Source: Neodontobutis hainanensis
Taxonomy: Eukaryota; Chordata; Actinopteri; Gobiiformes; Odontobutidae
Assembly: GCA_024349245.1 (NCBI GenBank)
Contig: JALDNG010000092.1
Coordinates: 203,501 to 267,500, forward strand
DNA: 64,000 bases
Direction of reading: 5' to 3'
The position numbers were made by a program, and so were the translations under genes. A model generated the notes under the pieces. That model did not search any database, was not told where the DNA came from, and saw only the letters and a program-made list of their open reading frames with translations. Numbering within the stretch: the stretch's first letter is position 1; the number at the start of each line of letters is the position of its first letter. Below are positions 55,898-64,000 of this stretch, in pieces.

Positions 55898-56571
55898 AGG
55901 CCCGTACGCACCGGGACGAATTTCGTAGCGCGTTATTCGCCAGCGTTTTTCAACGCGTTTTCTGTGTTCACACCCAAGCGATGAGTCGAGTGAACATGCA
56001 AATTCATTCCCTGACATTAGATGGCGATTAATGTAAAACAGAAATACCCCGGTACACAAGGTGGTGCTGTGCAACTTTACGCTTCTGACTCTCGCTTTTC
56101 ACTCAGAAGAAGAGAGGAAGTCATTTTTGTAATTGATGTCGCGTTTGTCATAAGTTCTTTGTATTCCGACACCAACGAGACAAGCAGCTCTACATTTATC
56201 TTGCTTTGCATCTTCTTCATCTTATTTCTTCCCGGCAGTGTAGAAGCTACTTGGCGTATATCTTCTTCGCCGTTAAGTATGTGTGCTCGGCAAGACCGTT
56301 TTGTGTTTGAGCGCCCCCAAGTTGTGTTTTACTGTAACTTCAGAAGCTCCAGACACGTGAGCAAAAGCGCTAATCTCATTGGTCGTATAGTTTTTGAGGC
56401 AGCACGTCAAACCAAAAAAATGAACCCGAAGCGTTTTTAAAAAACTGACGCTTTTACGCGAGGCGTTTTTCGCGTCGGTGGGAACAGTCACATTGGCGCC
56501 ATTGTTTAGTCAAGAGGCGTTAAACATCGGCGAATATTGCGCGCGAAATTTGTCACGGTGTGAACAGGCCT
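55898..56571. mobile_element. Harbinger-like MITE, left copy
   Basis: Ends AGGCCCGTACGCACCGG and (inward from the right) AGGCCTGTTCACACCG are terminal inverted repeats. Flanked by taa on both sides (55895-55897 and 56572-56574), a 3-bp duplication typical of PIF/Harbinger elements. It is unusually CpG-rich and lacks a transposase. It is in inverted orientation to the copy at 58357-58996. Confidence 0.8.
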
Positions 56572-56574
56572 TAA

Positions 56575-57119
56575 CACTGCATTCAAAATACTACAAACAC
56601 GTGTCAGAATGAAATATTAGCATCAATCAGTACAGTCCAGTCCTGGCAGTAAGGGGGGAGAAGTGGCATGCGAGCATAGGGTTGGCAATTATTCACTTTC
56701 CAGTGCCAGGCTGAGAAAAATTCCTCTGTGGGATTAAGAAAAGGTTAATATGGGGGTAAGTACAAAACTACAAATTGTCAAACTCTTTGTCAAAAATATA
56801 CCAACACAGGACACAGTGTGGAGTTGATCAACTTTACTCCTGTGACAAACAAAAAATACTTGTATGTCTCCACATACAGCAGGCACACTAGCTCCCTATG
56901 AAATGAGAACAGGACATAAGATGACTGCACACCATGCTGCACACATATTAAGCTAACAGAAAAATTAGCTGTCCAAATAAAACAAAACCTTGAATTAACA
57001 CATCAACTCTTACCATAATAAATTCATTACGTATAAAAACATGGTTTTATTAACATGTGTTCGTGTTTTGGTGAATACAGCAAGTTAATTTAGTAAAATA
57101 TATTATTTTCCACTGAGCT
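56575..57119. other. Non-coding segment between MITE and transposase remnant
   Basis: Nothing recognised. Presumably decayed flanking sequence of the DDE transposon. Confidence 0.35.
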
Positions 57120-57480
57120 AAAACTTACCCTCTGCAGCTTACAACGAACGCGCCATTAATTTTTAACTCCGTTGCAGTGGCAAACCAGATTTGCACCAGA
57201 GTAGCCTGGTATAAACTAACATTATCCCATATAACCACAAATCTAGCAGGCACTTGATCTGGATCAGGGACAAGCGTTGGGTAAACTGATTCCAGAACAT
57301 TGAGCATATGGCCGGTGTTGTACGGATCCAGTGTGGCATTGTAATGGAGGACCCTGTTTTGAGTAATGGTAGCACACATAGTGATATTACCCCATGCTTT
57401 CCAGGGACATTAGTAATGTCCCTCTGACCTATTACATTTCTCCCTCTCTCTCTGTGATCCGGCCCTTCTTCAGTGGTTTA
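57120..57480 (-). pseudogene. DDE transposase fragment, second copy (C-terminal side)
   Basis: The minus strand reads RGRNVIGQRDITNVPGKHGV then CATITQNRVLHYNATLDPYN and FVVIWDNVSLYQATLVQIWF. The WDN block carries the second catalytic Asp of an IS630/Tc1-superfamily (DDE_3-type) transposase. Its first part overlaps in content with the exon at 57905-58140, so it is from a second copy or an internal duplication. The region with the final Glu is not present. Confidence 0.8.
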
Positions 57481-57904
57481 ACTTGGTGTTATATCGATGA
57501 CACTACAATAACAGTCCTCAATGATCAGACATAATTGCAGCCAGTTTCACACTGCTGTGATAAATAATAAAACACATTTGTAAAAAAAAAAAAAAACTAA
57601 TTTTAGGAACTAGCATGTGCTAGTTTTTTGGCCAGACACTGTTATGTAAGGGATAATTTAGATGAAAAAATAGTAATGACAAACCCACAACATTCTTCAT
57701 GATAAGTTTGAGATATAGGGAAAATATGCACAAATAGGCCTATAAACTTACCGAGCACTGCACAACAATGACGATACAGACTGAATATTTCAATATTTAC
57801 AGTATTTCTTACAATAATCAGTTACAGTAATCAACCAACAATTAAATAAATGTAACAAATAATCTGTAGTCAAATAAGAATTACTGCATGAAGTACATAC
57901 ACTT

Positions 57905-58140
57905 TGGCCTTTCCAGATTTGAGTCCTAGATTTGATCCCAGGCATGGTGGTGTAGGACACCATTTTGTATAATAGCAGCGTAAAGGGTAATGTTACCCCT
58001 CACTGCCCTGTCACATTGGTGATTGCCCTTTGTCCAATTACATTTCTCTCTCTTCTTCTTGTTTTTGCAAGGATAAATCCAGCCTCAACCACATATATAA
58101 ATTTAAGTTTAATTTCTGCAGCATCTATTTGCAAGATTCT
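57905..58140 (-). pseudogene. DDE transposase, third exon with first catalytic Asp region
   Basis: Acceptor tgtgtttcag at 58141-58150. Reads RILQIDAAEIKLKFIYVVEA then GFILAKTRRRERNVIGQRAI and TNVTGQ, then a stop. The usual FIYVDEAGFNL motif is FIYVVEAGFIL here, so the first catalytic Asp is replaced by Val, an independent sign of death. An intron of about 116 bp separates it from 58257-58353. Confidence 0.8.
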
Positions 58141-58256
58141 CTGAAACACAATAGACAATAGTATGATATTCAATGTCTATTGCACAGTATTTTTTAGTGC
58201 CAGAACATTATGAGCAGTGCACAATATCAGACCATAGTAAGATGAACAATACATAC

Positions 58257-59153
58257 CTCCACATACTCATTGCGCAGATGTTTCACTCTCTGAATTTCTG
58301 TTAAATGGTACTTGATACAGTTGCTTCATTTGATTTTTCTTGAGGATTCAACCTAAAGGCCTGTTCACACGGGACGAATTTCGCCGATGTTTAACGCCTC
58401 GCGACTAAACAATGGGCGCCAATGTGAGTGTTCACACCAACGCGAAAAACGCCATGCGTAAAAGCATCAGTTTTTTAAGAACGTCTCGGGTTCTTTTTTT
58501 GTTTTTTTTGGTCAAAAACTATACAACGAATCGATCTGGAGCTTCTGAAGTTACAGTAAAACACAACTTGGGGGCGCTCAAACACAAAACGGTCTTGCCG
58601 AGCACACATACTTAACGGCGAAGAAGATATACGCCGTCTACACTGCCAGGAAGAAATAAGACGAAGAAGATGCAAGGCAAGATGAATGTAGAGCTGCTGG
58701 TCTCGTTGGTGTCGGAAAACAAAGAACTTATGACAAATGCGACATCAATTACAAAAAATACTTGCTCTCTTCTTCTGAGTGAAAAGCGAGAGTCAGAAGC
58801 GTAAAGTTGCGCAGCGCCACCTTGTGTACCGGGGTATTTCTGTTTTACATTAAGCGCCATCTAATGTCAGGAAATGAATTTGCATGTTCACTCGGCTCAT
58901 CGTCAGCGAAAATCGCTTGGGTGTGAACACAGAAAACGCGTTGAAAAACGCTGGCGAATAACGCTGGCGAATATTCGTCCCGGTGTGTACGGGCCTTAAT
59001 GCCGACAGAGAGACTTGTTGAATGTTATTGAAAATATGGTCATCATTGATAATATTGGCCTGGATTTCTCGTAGCCTGATACAATTATTGGCCATAACCA
59101 TGTTCACAATGGCGGCCTCTTGTGCACAAGTGAACATAGAGCCCCTTTCACCT
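58257..59153 (-). pseudogene. DDE transposase, second exon interrupted by a MITE
   Basis: The upstream part (58997-59153) reads MFTCAQEAAIVNMVMANNCI then RLREIQANIINDDHIFNNIQ and QVSLS, a helix-turn-helix DNA-binding region. It is cut by the 640-bp MITE and continues at 58353-58257 as LKKNQMKQLYQVPFNRNSER and VKHLRNEYVE before the donor gtatgtat. One frameshift separates the halves besides the MITE. Confidence 0.8.
58357..58996. mobile_element. Harbinger-like MITE, right copy, inside the transposase exon
   Basis: Same family as 55898-56571, reversed. The left end is AGGCCTGTTCACACGGGACG and the right end gtgtacgggcct. Flanked by taa (58354-58356 and 58997-58999). The insertion splits the DNA-binding domain of the transposase. 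Confidence 0.85.
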
Positions 59154-59299
59154 CGGTGTTATTGACCCTCAATCCTATGTAAAAAAATGTATATATAAAA
59201 AAAATACACATGCAGCCTACTGTCAAATGTCACAGTAAACAATATTGATTATAGGTAGAGCAAGCTTCAGTTTCAATGTATACTGTGTGGTTAGCTTAC

Positions 59300-59662
59300 C
59301 TGTTTTCTCAAAGAAATGTCCGAATTACTGACACAACAGTAGAGATTTGGTTGAACTCTTTGTCCAGCTTCCATCAGTGTCAGTCCATGGTTGATAACAT
59401 GGTCAATAAGTGTTCCATAGATTTCTTGAGTCAAATTTGGTTCTCGTCTTCTTTGTTCAGGCTCTATCAACTCATAAAGTCCTTCTCTACCTAGGCCTCT
59501 TCTTCTACCTCCTTCTCCTCTTCCTCTAACTATGCCTCTTCCTCCTCTTCCTTTACCTTAGCCTCCACCTCTATCTCTTTCTCCTCTTCCTCTACCGCCT
59601 TCATCTCCTCTTTGAGCTCCCCCTCTCATTCTAACTCTTCTTCTACTTCTAGCTCCTTCCAT
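59300..59662 (-). pseudogene. DDE transposase, first exon with Arg-Gly-rich N-terminus
   Basis: ATG at 59662, 121 codons, donor gtaagc at 59299. The first about 60 residues are RG-rich (GGRGRGERDRGGG, then a TAA at codon 36, then GKGRGGRG). This is followed by EIYGTLIDHVINHGLTLMEA and GQRVQPNL, the first half of a paired helix-turn-helix. The single stop could come from one base change. Confidence 0.8.
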
Positions 59663-59987
59663 TGTTGTTGAAGACAGGTGAACTCACCTGCTGCCTTTCA
59701 TAGCACACCTGAGTGCTACGTTTTTTTAAATTAGCACGTGTGCCTCACCACCTGGAGGATGTGACTATCCAATTCGTTCATTAATGTGACTTTGGCAATC
59801 CGGGGCTTTATAATGACAAGGAAGTAACCTCACAATCCTTATCTGTGTCTAAGGAGTGAAAATGTGTGTTTGAAAATGTGAGTTTTACAAATCACTGTGT
59901 GTAATGTTTTTCAAAAAGGGTGAAGCAGACATTGTGTGTAATGTCTCTGTGGAGGTGTTTTGCTCATTTGTGTGGAGTTTTGTGGAG

Positions 59988-60007
59988 AAAGAAAGAAAGA
60001 AAGAAAG
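59988..60007. repeat. (gaaa)n microsatellite
   Basis: Five units of gaaa/aaag. Confidence 0.9.
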
Positions 60008-61410
60008 GTATTTGCGCTTGTTAAATTATTTACCTTGGTACTGGTAAGTAAATATAAAGTTTTACTGTACAATAACCCTGCAGATTTGTACTTTTTCTTG
60101 CTTCTGTAAACTTTGTGCATCTGCGTGTGCTGCATTCTCTGCTGGTTGTTGATGTGTGTGTACGAGCGCAACGAGAATGAGTAAGCAGGCTGCAACAGCC
60201 ACTAATAACCTGAAGTGTCCCGTGTTTGCCTCGGTAGGTAACCAATAGTGAAGCCCGTAGGTGGGCGGAGCACATACGAAGTAGAAATTGTAGTTACCTG
60301 ATGTAACTAAAGTTTTACGAGTGTGTATTAATAACAATAATATTAAACCTATATTTATATGACAATGTCAATATGAAGCACACGTTGTCATGAAAACATT
60401 TTGAAAGTTTATTGGAGGAAAAGTACGACAGAAAACCTCCATGTGTTACAGCCACCTTTCCACAATTCTCCTGATGCAGTTGGATTTTTACAAAAATATA
60501 AACTAGGCAATTAACAAAGTGTGTCCAAAGCCCTGTTTGCTGTGGTGGGACAATTTCTTAACCAACCATAGTTTCTATTGCCTTGTCCCTGTTAATGTTA
60601 CTTATTCTAATGTGTGACTGACCAAAAATCTAATTTAGCTTAGATTAGATCTTTGCTTTATTGATCCCGAGGGAAATTCATGTATTTAGAAATGTATTTT
60701 AGAGCACATATATGCATTGTCTCTTGTAACACAATTACCAATACTGAGTTAACCAACCTTTTTTCTAAACTTTCTATGGATCAGTTTTTATGAGGCATAG
60801 TTTAAGACTTAATATGTGCTTTGTTTGACAGCAGCTGAAAGAAGAGTATTGTATTTGTATTTTATTGTATTTCAGAGCAGAAATCATACAAGGACCTAAA
60901 CACAGACAAAATGATGAATGAATTCTAATAAAAAGATGCAGTATTGGTAATAAAAGTGTGTATACAATTGATTTACAATGATAAAAGGCTGTTTCAGACA
61001 ATTTAAATGAAAATGCATATTTATATACTTATATTATTTTCGCGTTTAGGCTACAAGACAACATAGTTGTTTCGTCATAGTAAAACTTTTGCACCACATG
61101 CAGCCATTAAGACAAAGTCATTGCACTGGTCAAGTCAAAACCAGTGAAAGTACATATTATATCAAAACCAGCTGTCAATGCATCACAAGTTAACCTGAGA
61201 GAGTTTATCTAACACTATCTGTCACAGACAACTCTGTCTCCTTAGCCGCATCATTGTGACCAAAGATATGTTACCAGTAACACAAATATTACTCATGCAA
61301 CTTAGTGAGTATGTGTTTTAAACAGGCATCAATCTAACCACCGACACTACGTATTGTTGTTGTTCCTGCTGCCTAATGCCGACACCTGACTCCAGTTGAT
61401 CCGTCACACC
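60008..61410. other. Non-coding stretch
   Basis: No gene recognised. At 60646-60680 ttgctttattgatcccgagg resembles a phrase common in fish LINE 3' ends, too short to classify. Confidence 0.35.
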
Positions 61411-61490
61411 GGTGCTCATGGGGCCCTTGCATGTTGGGGGCCCAAGGCAAGTGCCTACTCTTTGCTAATGGTAAGCACGCCACTGCTCTT
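61411..61490. mobile_element. Likely DNA-transposon end
   Basis: The phrases ggggcccaaggcaagtgcc and ggtaagcacgccactg resemble a common fish DNA-transposon terminus. Neither a second end nor a target duplication was found. Confidence 0.35.
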
Positions 61491-63240
61491 GTGACACACT
61501 CAGAGGTGCTTCTTTGACTGATGTAATCTGCAAGAGGAGCCGGAGCTAACTTTTGGCTCAGTCCAACTTAAAAACGTGTATTATTTTTTTATTTATTTTT
61601 TTTAATTGGAAAAATTAGTTCTTGTCCAGTATCTTTATGGCCCATTTGTAAATTTGTTTGTGGTTTATTTTCTATGTTTTTTATGAGACCAGCTTGTTGG
61701 GCAATATAGAAAGAAGAGAAAAGATGATATTTTACTGTGTAGATTTTACATCAACAATTTTTTTTATACATTCACACCAAGCAACATGTTTCCACTCTCT
61801 TCCAAATGAGATTTTATTAAAGCAATATGCTCAAGATCACATTCTTTTTGTATTGACAAATTCTTATCATTTAGCTGTAATGGTCCCGTCGTCCATCTCC
61901 TTCTGTGTTTCCCCGTCGCCTCTCGATGCCCTGAACCACGGCCCATAACCGATTTCAAATGGTGCTAGACGACAGAGGGCTCCCAGCACCAGAGGAGATC
62001 GGGTATCTTTTAGTGGAGTGTAAGAGGCGGGACGTTTAAGGAGAGACGGACGCAGAGACAGAGCCGTCCTTCTGTCCACAAGAACACTGATTTCAAATGG
62101 TGCTAGACATCGAGACACAAATCTAATCCACCACAGGAAACCAGCTTCTGGAGGAAGACGTCTGGAGATCACAGCTGAAGTACAGAAAGAAATGTGCTGG
62201 ACGGTTTTGACCTGTTTATTCATTGCATTCATTTACAGGAACTTGTATTTAAAGAGACAAAAAAACAAATAACAAAACAAGAATAAAAATGGTTTAAAAA
62301 AGATTTTCTGTACAAAAATGATTGGTCTTTTGACTTTTCTATTCTAAAACATACATCTGTCACGTATTGCTTCATTTGTAAAATGACACATTCTTCTGGT
62401 TGGAGAATAAAAGGCATGAGTTTGCTTTCCTTGCATCTTTTATTGTTGAGATGTAGTTCATGTTGTTTCCTGTAGCACTTTTAATGGGCACAAGAGGGCA
62501 GCACCACATTGATTATTGAATACACTTTACAGTAGGCGCTTGTGTTGAGGTCAAAGGTCAGAGTCAGGCCTGCAGTCTGTTATAAATTACGGATATAGGC
62601 ACCAACAATGTACATGTGATTATAAGATTCATACTAATGTGATACAAGCTGAAGAGAATAAAGTACTCTCTGTTTAACAGAACTCACCAACTCTTTGTAC
62701 TGCCTGATATAAACAAACTGCATATTTGTGTTCTGACTTTGAGTGAGGTTTGTGAGGAAACTGAGTGGGACTATTAAGACAAAAGCTGTATATTCTGAAC
62801 CAAGGGAGCTGCTGCTGTTCTACAGATTTAAAGTGGCGCACTTATTTGTTGATGTGACTAAATAAATAAACCAGTAACACCAGTAAGAAGTGAAAGAAGC
62901 GAGTTAAAGCCTTGCATTTTCTTCAATTTGTACTCAAATCTAATAATAAAAAATAAAAATAAAAATTTCTTGTGGTCTATTTACTTAAAAATGAAAAACA
63001 ACTTGAACAAAAAGAGAGCTGTTGTTTAAGAACAAATGATATGAAGAGTGAGGGGTCATTGACTAAAAATAGCTTTTATTGAAAACACATCCTCTGGGAT
63101 TGTTGTTGGAGATACTAAAATGTGGAGGAAGAGAGAAGGGCACATCAGGGGCCCATATTTGAATTGTTGTATGGTGATTTTACTCATGAACCAGCTCTGG
63201 GCTCTGCTTTAGATGGTGGTGTTGTTTTGTATAGAGCTGT
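61491..63240. other. Non-coding stretch with a short internal direct repeat
   Basis: No gene recognised. The phrase gatttcaaatggtgctagac occurs at about 61950 and 62090, in a GC-richer block (61900-62180) that differs from its AT-rich surroundings and may be an unclassified element. Confidence 0.4.
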
Positions 63241-63246
63241 TATGTA

Positions 63247-63542
63247 ATGACAAAACAATGTCCTGTCTGTGACTGTTCAGAAGATGAGACACAGCCACAC
63301 TTATTTTTAGAACGTTACCAATATAAAGAAATCTGGAGTAAAAGGAAATGTTTATTTTTGCTCTGTTGTGTATGGACTCCTACCAAAAACCCACCGGAAC
63401 AGTTAAAGTTCTATCAAGTCATCATCACAGTCACCACAGTTAAAATCTGGGAAAAACAAGGACAAAGGTTAGCATTAAACACACATTCAATGATAATAAC
63501 AGTCTTCAATCAAATCATGGTAGACAATAGCTCAGCAATAGC

Positions 63543-63546
<4 letters not shown>
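63247..63546 (+). pseudogene. Possible LINE C-terminal zinc-finger region
   Basis: The open stretch reads CPVCDCSEDETQPHLFLE followed by an EIW motif. A CPxC...ETxxHLF...IW pattern is typical of the zinc-finger-like segment at the C-terminus of L1/Tx1-type LINE RTs. No RT domain precedes it, so only the tail of an element would be present. The match is short and I hold it loosely. Confidence 0.4.
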
Positions 63547-63594
<48 letters not shown>

Positions 63595-63620
63595 TAATAA
63601 CAATAATAATAATAATGGAT
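63542..63620. repeat. (ata)n microsatellite with aac interruptions
   Basis: About 25 units of ata/taa, two interrupted by aac near 63590-63602. Confidence 0.95.
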
Positions 63621-63927
63621 TGGATGTAAACTGTCACGCAAATCAATTTGTAATAACATCTATTCAAAAAATTGGACCTGGAAATCGAACTCACAACCTT
63701 CTCACCACAGTTGTGCTGCCTTCAGTTGTCAAAATAAAGTCAGTCAGGCAATTGAATACACTATTGTCTGTTCAGAGGCTCATCAAACACTGACTCATCC
63801 AGAGCAGAGCGTCACATAAAAGCACAACTGAGAGCGATAGACACAGCCCTAAAAATAAAAGGTGAGACATTCTTTATTGTCTCCATTCCTGTTCGTGACA
63901 CTTGTGGTCTCTTCCACACATACTCAC

Positions 63928-63991
63928 CGGCGTCAGAAACTTCCTGTGTAGGAAACTGTTTCATCTGTGTCGCCTCGGCTCCGTCCAGGCC
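63928..63991 (-). CDS. Possible exon of an unidentified minus-strand gene at the window edge
   Basis: The minus strand shows acceptor ctgttttag, 64 bp open in one frame only (encoding GLDGAEATQMKQFPTQEVSD plus one residue), and a strong donor gtgagtatg. The other two frames contain stops. The upstream exons would be outside the window. I do not recognise the peptide, and a 5' UTR exon is an alternative. Confidence 0.35.
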
Positions 63992-64000
63992 CTAAAACAG

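Noticed and set aside
55723..56440. Open frames of 102 and 139 codons in and next to the left MITE
   Set aside because: The MITE is non-autonomous. The equivalent frame in the right copy is on the other strand and broken differently, so there is no conserved product.

Overview
The window looks like teleost fish nuclear DNA. It is intron-rich and AT-rich, has no operons, and is full of repeats typical of fish: Rex3 (RTE) LINEs, an L2/Rex1-type LINE, a Penelope-like element, Ty3/gypsy pieces and solo LTRs, hAT, Tc1-like and Harbinger-like DNA transposons, and tRNA-headed SINEs. I could not run a search, so the species is not named and family names rest on motifs I recognise.

Layout. 1-4.1 kb is non-coding with one SINE. 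4.1-8.0 kb is a Rex3 LINE broken by two DNA transposons: a hAT remnant carrying a BED zinc finger, and a 1.8-kb element with palindromic ends, an 8-bp target duplication and a large inverted repeat inside. 8-28 kb is repeat-poor and mostly non-coding, with scattered SINEs, two ancient duplications (17 kb and 19-20.8 kb), a solo LTR (27.2 kb) and two possible minus-strand exons (13.2 and 25.9 kb). 28.5-35.9 kb is about 7 kb of a 27/29-bp minisatellite that appears to have grown out of a SINE body.

The one clear host gene is on the minus strand from 55037 down to 36253. Seven exons assemble into an uninterrupted 316-residue type I membrane protein: signal peptide, V-like Ig domain, second Ig domain, Thr/Ser/Pro-rich stalk, transmembrane helix, and a short tail with an ITIM-like tyrosine motif. 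It resembles the teleost inhibitory-type Ig receptors. Its 3' end abuts the minisatellite, and part of its last exon plus downstream sequence has been copied into the array.

Its introns are transposon nests. The 10.9-kb intron holds two gypsy LTR copies around Tc1-like, Rex3, foldback, hAT and SINE insertions and a decayed gypsy pol. The 6.2-kb intron holds a Penelope element split by a TTAA-flanked DNA element, which is split by an L2/Rex1 LINE, which is split by a SINE. A solo LTR lies about 430 bp upstream of the start codon. 55.9-59.7 kb carries two inverted Harbinger-like MITEs and a dead, spliced DDE transposase gene. The last 4 kb has a possible LINE tail, a microsatellite and one possible minus-strand exon at the window edge.

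No prokaryote-like system or CRISPR array is present. The points most worth following are the intact Ig receptor, the SINE-born minisatellite that captured its 3' end, and the nested insertions, several of which show exact target-site duplications.
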